Positions 35,287 to 53,455 of a stretch of 64,000 bases of DNA are shown here, one piece after another. The notes beneath the pieces were generated by a model. That model searched no databases. It saw nothing but the letters and a program-made list of their open reading frames with translations, and was not told where the DNA came from. Each line of letters starts with the position of its first letter. The stretch's first letter is position 1. The translations under genes and the position numbers were made by a program. The stretch comes from Heliopora coerulea (taxonomy: Eukaryota; Cnidaria; Anthozoa; Scleralcyonacea; Helioporidae): the NCBI GenBank assembly GCA_030142905.1, contig JASJOG010000058.1:1054001-1118000 (forward strand), given 5' to 3'.

Positions 35287-38160
35287 TTACCACATCCCCT
35301 TTCTTGAGTGGTGATAATGATAAAAATCTGCATGTTTAATTCTTTCAAATTCTAATCCAACTTTATAAGCACGATCAATAACATCCCAATCTTCTCCACC
35401 CCATCTTGTTTTGTACTTTTCTTCATCAAATCCTTTAAAACGATCCCAGTCTGACTTATATGCTCCAAACATTCCATATCCCCAAGGATCCCAAGACCCA
35501 GCAGGATCTTGTGGAGAAGCACCACATGCCAATCTGCATATAATTGGTGTGTAAACCATTTTTCCCTCTACACAGTGCTAGAATATTTCAAGATTCAGCA
35601 AAGGATTTTGTTACCTCTGAAATGTCCACTATAAGTTTAAAAAACTGGAAAAAAAAGTCTTATTGAGGTTCTTTGTGACAGTTTGTAGCTAGTCAATGAG
35701 CCAAAAGATGTACGGGTTATACACAAAAATGCTCCTGTCAGTATCTTCTCTTAAATTTTAAATAGATCCTGAAAATCTGTTTCAATAATTGAATGCATGT
35801 ATTTATGGAGTGGAGAATTTTAGAAAGAACTGATTTTGAAGATATATAAGGCTTTTATGTTTTCAAGGCAAGAACAAACATTTCATTTGTTTGTTAGCTT
35901 CTTTATGAGATACTGTTTTTACCACTCAAGCATATAAATTTTTATTTGTACCTTTTCACTGAATTGCAATTTTATATTACTTTTAAAATTTTGACAATTT
36001 TCCCTTCCAACATATGCTTAATTAACCCATCAAAGGGCAAGGGTACACTTTAATATTTTATTCTGGCTAACACAAGATGATTTTACTTGTTAAAGAGATG
36101 AGTCCTGTCCCTTCATGAATTATATGAAGTTATCCACATACTTGTCATCAAAACTACCATGTGATACCCATTAAGTTACATCTTACCTTTCGCACATTAT
36201 TTGGAAATGATAAAGGAATTTCCAGATGTAAGTCCAGTGTGAAAATAATTGCATGTGGGTCAGAAACAGCCTCTGCAGCTCTATTCAATGAGTATGTCCT
36301 GGAGTATTTTCCTTCAGCCATCTTCAAAACTTTGTAGTTTTTAAAAGAACCTTTCTGTAATTCTTCCTCAATGTCAATATCAGTACTATTATAGTCATAC
36401 AAAACAAGATGAAGGTTTTCATCCTTTGTATCCAAGTAAAGCTGCTCCATATTTTTGATAAAATGCCATACCCATTCTCCTTGCTTCCGTACTGATATGA
36501 GAAGATAAACTGGAACTGTCCTATTCCAGTTCATTCCTGTAGGGTAACATAACTTCCCAGATCCTGAATGTTGATAAATATACTCAGATAAGATGAAACT
36601 TTTGTTCTTGATTTGGTCCCATAATTCCAGCTCTATTAAATATCGATCACCATGTTTTGTTCTTCCTTCATAAAATACTGGATTTTCTTTTGACCAATTT
36701 GGTTTTTTTTCCAGATTTAGAATTTTTGTCATGTGGTATTTCCTGTAAAAACAAGAGAAAACAGAAAGTGTTGTTAAAAAACAGCTTTCACCAACAACAA
36801 AGCTGTCAATGCAAATGCTGACTATTATTACATTACTGAAAGATGTTTTAATAAATATTTCTTTTTTGGCTCAATTTAATTTCCACATTCCCTTTTAAAT
36901 TATGACATCTGTGCTTTAAAAGAGAACTAGACAGTTTTATCTCCTTGGGGTAACAAGAAAGGTACACCAACTCAAATTAAAAACTACCATACTATATTTA
37001 AAAAGCTTGAAAAACATGTAATGAACTTACCCAGGATAGACTAATTCCAAATGTTTCATGTAATCTTCTGTAACTGATGTTGCATCTTTTTCATCAAGAG
37101 GAAACCATGGTATCCATTTTCCATCAGTTATTTTAGGATGTTTAACTTCTGGGTAGACATAGGATGGGTTCACAAATTTCTCGACTGTCTCGTATTGGTA
37201 GGTAACTGATTTACCAACATATCCTGGGTTATATGAACATAATGGTAATGTCAAGTTAACTTCATCAGAATGCAAATACTTGGCATCAGTTTCCAAGAAT
37301 TTTTTGTTTTCTAGAATTGAATTGTTTTGGTGCTTTGTATCATAACTTTGTACAGACTTAGTCACAGGGATTGACTGGATAAATTCCTTGAAACTCAAGT
37401 GCTCTTGAGTGAATGAGTACATAAATGTTTTGTTTATTATTTCAAAATTCCTGGAATAAGGTGGATTCCACTCTACCTGAAGACTAGGATTTCCCCCACT
37501 TTGAACATGCAGAATTTCCATGAAACAAAACCTGTTGCTTTCCAGGAATATTTCAGCAGATATTTGATGGGAATTGGAACGAAAATCGTACTTCCTATTC
37601 CAAGGTGTTTCACTGCGAGCTCCGGTCTTGCACATAAGTTGGACATTCTCCCAATTTCCATCTTTACTGAGCCACAGTTCCGCACTTCCGTTACATGACA
37701 GTGCGAACCTGTAATTTCCACTGACTGGCATACGGACAAACCCAAACACACGCTCCCCGAAGTCTTTGTTATCAAGCACGATGTTCTTAAGATTTTTTAA
37801 TTGAACGTCCAGTGTATCAGCAAGTGTTTGTACGTGAGGCGCAATAGGGAAAAGCGGATATTCCACAAGTTTTTCTATACTAGAACTGCAGGGGAACGTC
37901 CACACGTGCACGTTGAAACTCCCAGAAACACTTGAATGTCCCGGTTCAATCCTTTCAGAAGATTCAGCCTTTTTTACGTTTCCACCGCAACAGCCGTCGT
38001 ACATCAACAACTTAGTCATTGGCTTTCGTAAGATGAAATTAAAGTGCACGACCAAAATTACGTACAGTAAACAGATGAACGCTGAAATATATACGAAACG
38101 TTTTGAAAAACAAAGGGAAAAGTCATACCTACAAGCGAACACTCCTAAACTTCGGACCAT
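35287..38160 (-). CDS. B4GALNT3/4-like beta-1,4-N-acetylgalactosaminyltransferase
   Basis: Three exons, 38160-37031, 36742-36187 and 35577-35287, join in phases 2 and 0 and give 658 residues. Residues about 22-43 (VYISAFICLLYVILVVHF) form a signal anchor after a basic cytoplasmic tail, so this is a type II Golgi protein. A PA14-like region follows at about 90-250, containing VRMPVSGNYRFALSCNGSAE and LWLSKDGNWENVQL. A linker leads to a C-terminal CHGN-type catalytic domain (about 400-658) with FTLDLHLEIP, HCVEGKMVYTPIICRL, WGGEDWDVIDRA and FYHYHHSRKGMW at the very end. This order is that of vertebrate B4GALNT3/4, which add GalNAc beta1,4 to GlcNAc on glycoproteins (LacdiNAc). The metal-site segment reads DLHL, which is a guess at the DXD equivalent. 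B4GALNT3 and B4GALNT4 cannot be told apart. It is divergent from MTRES1. Confidence 0.9.
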
Positions 38161-38552
38161 TTTCTTGTTTTGAAGATGCCACGTTCCCTGCTCGTTACCA
38201 GGACCTTCACAGTAAACTCGAGATTAACGGTTTCTTTGGAAGCATGTGATTGGCTGGATCATAGGCTAGATAATACAAAAAATTATGGTGAATGGCGATA
38301 TAGCCAGGCAGCCTACCAATGGAATATATTGCATGTTTAAGTCATAAATGTAAATGTACGGTAGAATAGATATTTATGTAGTAGGAAACATGTAGGAAAC
38401 GGCCCCTTGAAAATCAGATACCAATTTCCTCTGAAGGTTTGCCATTGTAAAATATTTTTAAATAATAATGATGATGATAATTTTTAATTACCTCTTGTTG
38501 CCAGTGAGCCGTTGTTCTAGAAGTCAGCGGGTTTCTTTGCATATAAACAAAT
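38161..38552. promoter_or_regulatory. Shared 5' region of B4GALNT-like gene and MTRES1
   Basis: The start codons are 392 bp apart and point away from each other, so both promoters must lie here. No specific site can be named. Confidence 0.45.
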
Positions 38553-40056
38553 ATGGCAAACTTTATATTAGAGATGTCCTTTCGTTGCTTACATCAGTTC
38601 TCCCATCGAATTGATAGAAATACCATGGCCTCTACGGTTGTACCTCTAAGTTACAGAAAACAACTACGTCAACGGTTTTTAACCGTCTGTGGTCGTAAAT
38701 CCTGTTCAGGAGAGTCATCTTACAACGACCAAGAAGATTCTAAGAAGGCTGAAAAACATTTTGAGAATTCAGGAAAACTAATCCAACTAGTCGTGACTTC
38801 ACTCAGAGTGGATCGTGTGGCTGCCTCAGGGTTGGGATTAGCAAGAAGGTAAAGAGTATCTTTCCCAGGTATTAATAGTAAGCAAACCAAATTCAAATAG
38901 ACTATTGTTTCCCTTCAGGAAATAGTTGCCAAATTACCATACTGGATGGTATGTCATGGTATTCTGTCAGTGCCATGAAGACAACATGATGACATGAAAC
39001 TATGTTGGATATTGAGGGTTAATGCTGTAAACTTCTCAGACTCATTAATAATTCATGACCTAATTAACCAACCAGACAAACATATTTGGTCATGTGCATG
39101 TGCTTTGAAACCCGGTAAAGGTTGCATAAACTGAATTCATAATTAAGAAATCAGATAATAAACAGCTCTTACTTAGAACCGTTTATTACCATATTTCTTA
39201 ATTATAAATTCAAAATAGATGATTGAGAAGCTATTTCATAAACTTGTGTTTTACCAGGGGTTACAAACACTGGAGAACGATAAAAAGCACTTGGCCTACC
39301 GCCTCGTGATTTTCAATGTTATCTCGCATTTATAAAACACTTGAGAACAACAGAAATCACTTGGCCTATGGCCTTGTGATTTTCATTGTTCTCTCATGTT
39401 CATAACCCTTGGTAAAACACTCACACTCATTTATGAAATATTACATACCACACACCAGGCATTAGCAATTGTCATCTACCATTATTCTTGTGGACTATGC
39501 ATTGTAGTCAACTTTGCATTATAGTCAATATGGCTTTCAGCGACAGGCAGTTCTTTGGATCACAGTCATTGTTCAGTTCCATTTTACAGGACACTGTATC
39601 ATGAAAGTGAAGCATTACTTTCCTACCTTTATAGAAAAATTGACCATTCCCTTCTTGCAGGACAAGTTTTCCTTAATGGGAAAAAAGTCACAAAAAAAAG
39701 TGGTCAGGCAAGTGTTGTGAAGTTAAATCCACATTGTTTTGACTCACTTTACTAAGCCTCCCCATAGCTAATTTTATGCCACTCTTCAAAACTTTATTTC
39801 ACTTGACTTCTTTGCTGATTTCACCTCATATTATAATCAGGTGATAAGTTCTTTGCTTGCTTCTTTTCAGGTGATTTGTGGAGATATTATAGAAAGATTA
39901 TTTGAAGACCAACCCAATAAAGAGGAAATAAAATTTGGACAAGTGAAGGTTGTACACATTGGAGATCTAACAAAGAAAGGGAACTACCACATTGAAATAT
40001 TGCGGAACAAATCTTTGTCTTTACCAGTACAAGATTTCTGGAGTAAACACAAATAA
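38553..40056 (+). CDS. MTRES1: Mitochondrial transcription rescue factor 1 (S4-type RNA-binding)
   Basis: Exons 38553-38848, 39590-39707 and 39871-40056 give 199 residues. The first about 50 residues are rich in Arg, Ser and His, lack acidic clusters and suit a mitochondrial presequence. The S4-like domain covers about 85-140: QLVVTSLRVDRVAASGLGLA, LYRKIDHSLLAGQVFLNG, then KKVTKKSGQ. A conserved C-terminal strand region follows (VKVVHIGDL, NYHIEILRNKSLSLP). This matches human C6orf203/MTRES1 (240 aa), a matrix RNA-binding protein that supports mitochondrial transcription and ribosome rescue. The second intron begins GC (CAG|GCAAGT) and ends TTTTCAG; no GT donor gives a frame into exon 3. An AATAAA lies at 40324. 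It starts head-to-head with the B4GALNT-like gene. Confidence 0.88.
39125..39450. repeat. Imperfect inverted repeat in MTRES1 intron 1
   Basis: Outer arms with GTTTTACCAGGGGTTA and TAACCCTTGGTAAAAC are inverted. Inside, two direct blocks (GAGAACgATAAAAaGCACTTGG-like and GAGAACaACAGAAaTCACTTGG-like) alternate with CTTGTGATTTTCATTG. It looks like an old hairpin element. Confidence 0.55.
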
Positions 40057-41608
40057 CATGTCATTTGTCCCTTGCAAAGTTTCCCAAGAAATCTTTGAAA
40101 GACTACAATCCTACAGGAGGCAGTGCACTGATAAAACCTTAGCTTACTCCATGTAGTTTTTTTGTCCTGTACGTTTAACTCACTTTTATGCCTCAATGAG
40201 CAGCCATACTAACACCATAGTATTTAAAATAACTCAACTTTTATGTACATTTTAAAGAATCTTTTCAACTTGAAGGGAACAAAAAACTTAATATATCACT
40301 TCTCTACCAGTAATCTGATGAAAAATAAAATATGTATCATAAGCAGAAGTTTACAGATTCCTTCATTACTCACTCATTGTTCATAGAGGAGGAAGAATAA
40401 ACCTTTGTTAAATATTTATCCTAAAACAGCAATATAAGTGGGATTTCATATATTAAAATTTGCCAGGTGAATATTTACATTCATTTTATTTGTGAATACA
40501 AGAAATGCAAGACAAATATTAAGTATTTGCATACAAAAACTTCACTTACTATGGTCTCCACATCCCAGAATTGACAGTATGCATGGCATTAAGCAAATCA
40601 TATTTCCCAGAATTTTAACTGAGATAATTAAAATTTAAACACGGAAGTGCCTCAAAATATGAATGCATTTTAGTCTAGTACAAACAATTCCCTAAGAAGA
40701 CAAACAAACTTCATTCCTATAACCACAATTATCAAAATTTCACGATCAGCTATAGTATTACTAATATGAGCAGTTATTTATCCAGCAAGTTTTAAAAATT
40801 TGATATGCAATAGAAAGTGAGCTAAGAGAATTAATGTACCTAAAAACATATGATAGTTTGTTTAATTAAAATGAAAAGGAATTCTGAAAGAATTGTAAGA
40901 CTTAACCATACAGTAGTTGTGATGTTGTAATGAATTGATAAAAAGGTCAAGTGAACGAGTCAAGCATCCCACTCTGCTGAATAAATGAAAAATAGTCTAG
41001 TATTAGGCAGAATAAAATTCTACAGTGTGACCTTACCCCTTTATGGGTTAATGCCATGACATGTTGAATGGTATACTATATGAAATGCTTCAAGTCAGAA
41101 ACACTCTTAGTGGAAGAAAAAATTAATGAAGCAGTAATTTAGTAGAAGCCTAACCCTTAATGCATCCTGACTTTTTCTCTTCAACTGTATATTTCTAATG
41201 TTTACTCTTATCCTGATGTTGTTGGGTATCCTAGAACCTCTTCCTCATTAAAGCTACTTATTAATATTTGTTGCAACATTGTACAGAACATGTTGTTCTG
41301 GTGTGTCCCAGACTTCAGATCCACTGCCAGTATTATTGAAGTTCAAAGTACAATGATAAGTACTGGTACACAATCTACTTCAATTTAGTATCTCTTAGTG
41401 TGTTGATATCAGTGCATTTTTGTATGCTGATAATTGTCCTGAAATTATATCAGCATATGTTGGTGCCTTTGACATTCCTTGAATGCTGTGAGCTCCCTTG
41501 TGGATTGATGTGAAATGCATCTTGCAATCTTTGGCCCACATTTTCTCCCCAGACATTCCAAGATACCTTGTCTAGTTAAAATTATTACCAATTCGTGCAT
41601 AAAAACCA
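40057..41608. other. Convergent intergenic region MTRES1 / mannosidase
   Basis: AT-rich sequence without open frames or clear repeats. It contains the MTRES1 3' untranslated region and, from the right, that of the mannosidase gene. Confidence 0.5.
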
Positions 41609-48413
<6,805 letters not shown>

Positions 48414-48633
48414 GTTAAATGTTGTCAAGTCCACGTCACGGCCACAAAACACGTTCGTTTCCGTTCGTGCCCAGGAAACACAACCTTGCAGTTTAATAAT
48501 ACATGTATGTATTTAATATCTACTATTTAATAGTTTTAGAAAAATTTAACAGTTACTCGCAAAAGCCGAAGTGAATATTGTCGAATAATCTCCGAAGACG
48601 CAACAGACGGAATTATTCAACAATATCTAATTT

Positions 48634-48738
48634 ACAATTAGATTATGAGCTCGAGATTTCTATGAGGTGATAGTTGACGAGGGCGAAGCCCGAGTCAACT
48701 ATCACCTCATAGAAATCTCGAGCTCATAATCTAATTGT
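48634..48738. mobile_element. Short perfect-type hairpin element
   Basis: Arms of about 50 bases are inverted: ACAATTAGATTATGAGCTCG through GTTGAC on the left mirrors GTCAACTATCACCTCATAG through CTAATTGT on the right, with only a few mismatches beside the central GAA. A second small palindrome (CGCTATCTATCGACGAATAG) lies at about 48863-48890. AGTTTCTACTAATA at about 48936 mirrors TTTTAGTAGAAAC at about 48738, so the element may extend to about 48950. Confidence 0.7.
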
Positions 48739-49121
48739 TTTAGTAGAAACACACTTTGCAAAGAACATTTTTCGTCTTCTCTGGGATTGCATATTCAAAT
48801 AAGCATTCTATTTCGTCTTCAGAAACTTCACAAAAACGAGAGGCGGAAGCCATTTTCGCTACTCGCTATCTATCGACGAATAGATAGCGAGTACGTAGCC
48901 AATCAGAATGCAGCATTTGCAAAAGTACTCGACTAAGTTTCTACTAATAACATGTAGTGTCACCTGCTTATGATCAACTTCCCATAACGACTTTTTAATA
49001 TGTATACAGTTTTGGGGAGGTGCTCATTCGTGGCCTTCGCTTGCCCCATCCTGACCACACCCATATATGCAGACATTTGTCAACGCACAGCTCGTTCTTA
49101 TCCCCGCAGCGGCGATCATGA

Positions 49122-49408
49122 GGTAAAAAAAGGTAAAGGTAAAGTGCTTTTATTTATACTGGATAACCCTATCAGCTATCTGAGCTGGTCTCCCTAGAGG
49201 TCCAGTAAGGGCCTACCCTCATGGGTCCAGTGTTAAGACAGGAGGAAACCGGAGGACCCGGAGAAAACCTGCGATGCTTGGTAGAGTCAAACTGGGCAAC
49301 ACTCTTCTCACATGTGACCGAGGCAACTTTTAATCAGATTACTGCACGCGGCCGGAATACCCCGGTCACAGTGGTGAGAGACACGTGGACCACCACCGTG
49401 CCACCAGG
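49122..49408 (-). mobile_element. tRNA-derived SINE, copy 3
   Basis: Same family and orientation as copies 1 and 2, ending about 230 bp before the transporter start. The A-box-like part is kept (TGGCACGGTGGTGGTCCACG); the B-box region has lost bases (CCGGGGTATTCCGG), so this copy is probably not transcribable. Confidence 0.8.
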
Positions 49409-49641
49409 TTTAGGTTGGGAAGATTTTGGCGTGATTTGAAACAGGCCCAACACTTTTTCATTCATCGATGTTCAAGTAATTCAACCTTTTTGATGCTTTC
49501 CAGTGTTCACGGTTACATAAAACAATTCCGATATGTACTGAAAAATTACAGATTGAAAAAGTGGTCTTAATCACTTCCTATAAATTACTCTAGCATGAAA
49601 TTAATACACCACTACCCCACGCTGGTGAACAGAGTTGAGGA

Positions 49642-52362
49642 TTGATAGGCGAAGCGCAATGTTACTTATTTGAACGATGCTTCAAAATGGGATCAGTGAT
49701 ATCTCGGTTTATCAGTAAAATTACAAGAACAAAGACAGAAGACGACGATGATGAAGCTGAAATCGATTTTCTCAAGGTTTCTCGCAACTTGCTGCTTCAA
49801 AACTCAATACAGTTATTGACAGGTGCTTGTTTCAATTGCGCCGTCTTCGTTGTTGTTGGAATGGCGTTGAAAAGCATTGCAGGACCAGCTATGATAGTTT
49901 CCATAATCCTTGGAGCAGTCATGGCTATGCTAAATTGTTTCTCTTTGTCAGAACTCTGCACTCGTTTTCCAAGATCCACAAGTTTTTATTCAATAATGTA
50001 CAGAAATGTAGGAGAGCTTTGCGCTTTTATGGTTGGATGGTTTAGGTTGTTGCAGAGTATTTTCATGATCTCAGTGGTAAGCGTCACAGCTGGGGAATAC
50101 ATCCAATACTTAGCAGAGCCAGCCCTTGGAAACTCATGGTTCCCTTCTCATTTCTCCTGGGCAGAGATCAAACCACAGACCATGGTATTCACTATAGCAT
50201 TCCTTGCTGTTCTGTCGTTGGTTACTGCAGCTGGTCTCCCATACTCCTCCACATATGTGAGAGCATTATTTTGGACAAATGTTGCTGTATTTCTGTTTAT
50301 GCTTGTGGTAATAATTTATTATGCTGGTTCTCTTAATTGGTATCTTCCCATCAAGTTTCAACCATTTGACTTTCCAGGAACAATCCAGGGCACAGCTATT
50401 ACTACATTCTTCTTTACAAACTTAGACAAAGTTGTTGAACAAGCAGTGAAAATGAAAAGACCAAGCAACATGGTTCCCATCTCCTTGGCAATTTCCATCT
50501 TAATTGTCTTTTTGTATTATTTGTGTACAACCCTTTTTATAACCATTCTTGTGCCAGTTGGTGTGTTGAATAACACAGCCACAATTCCAGAAGCATTTGT
50601 CCTGACAACATTTCACAGCTCCAAGTACATTTTATCATCAGCAGGTATTGTGATTTTATGTCTTACATTGACCGAGTCATACTTTGGAGCACAGAAACCA
50701 TTAAATCTTTTGGCACAGGATGGTTTTGTGCATCAAAACTTTGCTAATAAACCAAACCCTAAGAAACAAGTGCCAGGATTATCAGTATTGGTTATTGTTA
50801 TCTTTTCCATACCTTTGTTTATTTGGCTGGCCTCAAAAAACTTAGTTCAAGGATTTTGTATAGCTTCATTATTAATATCAATTGTTATCAACTGTGCAAC
50901 AATTGTTGTCCAGTACAGACCAGGAACTCAAGAGGAAGAGAAAACTTCAAGTTTTCCAAAATGGAGTTCTGTGAAGAATGTGATTATCCGTTTTATCTTA
51001 TGCTTTGGTTATATAACCCACAAGGGAGTTCTTTCAACATTTGGTATAAGTGAACAAGATGAACCAAGCCAAGAAACTAGCCAGCTTGTGAACTGGTCTA
51101 TTGTTTCATACATTCCATCTTGCATTGGCTTATCATCAGCAATGTTTCATGGGCTGCCGGTTATTGGCTGGAAACGTTGGGTGGTTCTTGGAGCACTTGG
51201 TTTTCTAACCATCACACTATTTCTTACAATACGGATTATTTTGATTCAGCCTCGTATTAAAGCACATTTCTTTGAGAGGGACTTCTTGGCATCATTCATT
51301 CCTTTAGTTAACATTGGGATATTTTCAGTGTTGCTGGTTGCTATGGATTGGATTGCATTTATTGCAATTGGAGCATGGCTTTGTTTGGGTAAGAAAACTT
51401 TAAAATTTGCCACTTTCTTTGTAAAGTGTTTTTATTGATATTTTGTCATGTATTGTAAACCACTGTCTTTTGCCAGTTAGTAAATTGTTTGTTTTCTGTT
51501 AAACTAATATAAGTACATTGTCTACATTTGAAAGTAATTATACTTAAACTAGAAACCCTTAAACATTAAAATCTTGAGCAAATGGGTGCCAGTGTAGGTA
51601 GTTGAGGATAACAAGATGTGATAACTTTGGGTTAAGCAACTACCTGAAATATATGAAAAGAAACTTCGACGTTTCGAGCGAAGGCCCTTCCTACTAACTT
51701 CCTGACAAAGGGCCTTCCCTTAAACATTAACCATTTTGCTTTGTTAACAAAAACACTCATTTATCAAGATTTAGATAATTTCAACTATTGAATAAATCGT
51801 TATTTGACTTGTCAATAATAGTGATATCCAGTCAGATTTTAGAGAGCCAGTACATCTTTTTTCCATTAGATATAACAGGTATCATCTTGAGATGTATCAG
51901 CAACCACTGAATACATCCCTGGCTGAACAATTTCTTTAAAATGTGGTATATCAAAATTCTGTTTAGTAAGGATATAGTAAAGATGTAGTAAGATTTGCCA
52001 TTGTAAGATATGGTATAGTATCAAAAATTTATTAGTGTAACTTTTCAATAAAATTATTGACAAAAAATCCAAAAAATTCTGCTTGTCCTTCTTCTCATGT
52101 ATTTGTCAACTTTCATACAATTTTTCCTCTCTGATTTGTAGGTCTCACAATCTATTTCCTCTTTGGCATTTCACACAGTGGTGAAGAATTATTTATATGG
52201 TCTCACGAACTTAATAAAAGATTGGAGGGTGGAGTACAGTTTGATTCAGCCCCACAGTTGCAGACAAACCTCATCAGCATTCAACCACAAAACACTGATG
52301 CTGATTCAGAACAATTCCTTTTTTCAGAAGATACAAATCCAGTTCATTTGTCACAAGAATAA
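49642..52362 (+). CDS. Cationic amino acid transporter-like protein (SLC7/CAT family)
   Basis: Two exons, 49642-51388 and 52142-52362 (donor G|GTAAGA, acceptor TTTGTAG), give 655 residues. Nearly all membrane segments are in the first, intronless exon. Met16 at 49687 (MGSVISRF) is an alternative start. About 14 hydrophobic segments are visible. The CAT-type order is clear: SIAGPAMIVSIILGAVMAML, LSELCTRFPRSTSFYSI and VGELCAFMVGWFRLLQSIF near the N-terminus, NTATIPEAFVL mid-protein and the last helices near LVAMDWIAFIAIGAWLCLG. The tail is polar and acidic (SEDTNPVHLSQE). CAT proteins carry Arg/Lys/ornithine across the plasma or lysosomal membrane. The first-helix glycine motif of CATs (GAGVYV-like) reads GACFNCAVFV here, so substrate recognition may differ. 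It is closest in type to CATs; the member is not assigned. Confidence 0.85.
51655..51720. repeat. Fragment of the CGTTTCGAGCGAAGGCCC repeat family
   Basis: ACGTTTCGAGCGAAGGCCC is followed by CCTGACAAAGGGCCTTCCC in the transporter intron. The two blocks are partly inverted copies. It is related to the hairpin at 13906 and the minisatellite at 15470. Confidence 0.65.
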
Positions 52363-53455
52363 TAGAACTATTCAAATATAGTTATCTTTGGCTTTTAACT
52401 CTAATTCATGGAAATTGCTAAGTTGTATGGTGGAGAATAAGTGACAATGTAAAAATAGGCAGGATTCTTTTTTCAATATAAGCCAGTAAATGGTGGGATT
52501 ACTGCCACTTGTAAAGATGTTACTAGCTTTCTGTTTGAACTTGAAAAGATAAAGCTTATTTGATCATTTTGACTATTTGTTAAGTCAATGTTGGTCATTG
52601 ACCATCAAAACTAAAACCAAGAAACCATTGAATAATCATTCTCTGTGTTTGGTAGCTCAATTAGTTTTTTTTGCAGTGTTACATGTTGATTGCCCAAATG
52701 GTGTTTAAAGTTAGTCATTGCCTTGGAACATATCAACTAATCCAGATTAATAATTAAGTCTGTATCCCCTTGGCCTGTTGTCTACATCATAACTAAGCAG
52801 CCATTCTTGTACCAGCTCAAAGAGTAAGGCAAGATTGATTACAGTGACTATGATAACAAGCTAGTTTCCCATTCCTTTTTTATTATTCTCTTGTAAACAA
52901 AAATCCTGAAATAAAATCATTTCTCAATTTAACTTTCATTCCGTTTAAGAAAAATTAATCCACTCAGTATTCACTTATCAGAAAGTACACAAATTGTAAT
53001 TACACAAAAATGAAGATATCTTGAAAACCTTCAGATTAGAAACTTAATTTGAAGCTCAAATGTTGAATTTTTAAATTGATACTTCTATGTTAATGAATGA
53101 TTTATTAAATCTTTTTTAGGTTAAATTTGCTAATTTTTGTTACCAGTTCTTTTAGTTTTAACTGTGTATTTTTTGAAGCAGTCCCTAGGCTCAGGTTTTT
53201 GGCCCTAAAATCTGAAATTGAGCAGAAAATAAACACCATCCTCAAATGCCATTTTCATATTTATTTATTATCAAGATTAATACCCAGTCTCCCAAAATTC
53301 GGAAAATCCAACATGGAGGACAAAACTAATTTTCGGTGTTAAAATGTCTAGTAGTTTTTGGGTCCGTTTGATTAATTCCTTTAACTTCTATCGTGCTATT
53401 TAGACAGTTAGATGAATATTATTTATTCTAAGCTATTTTGTTCGTTCATCCACCA
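52363..53455. other. Intergenic region between transporter and RWDD1
   Basis: AT-rich, without open frames or repeats I can name. The transporter 3' end is probably here; AATAAA occurs at about 52910. The last part should contain the RWDD1 promoter. Confidence 0.45.

Larger units (their letters stand above)
48414..49641. promoter_or_regulatory. 5' region between mannosidase and transporter, with two repeats
   Basis: The genes diverge from here. About 1.2 kb separates the start codons, and it is occupied by a hairpin element (48634-48738) and SINE copy 3 (49122-49408). The mannosidase promoter probably lies within 48414-48630. No specific site is recognised. Confidence 0.4.
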
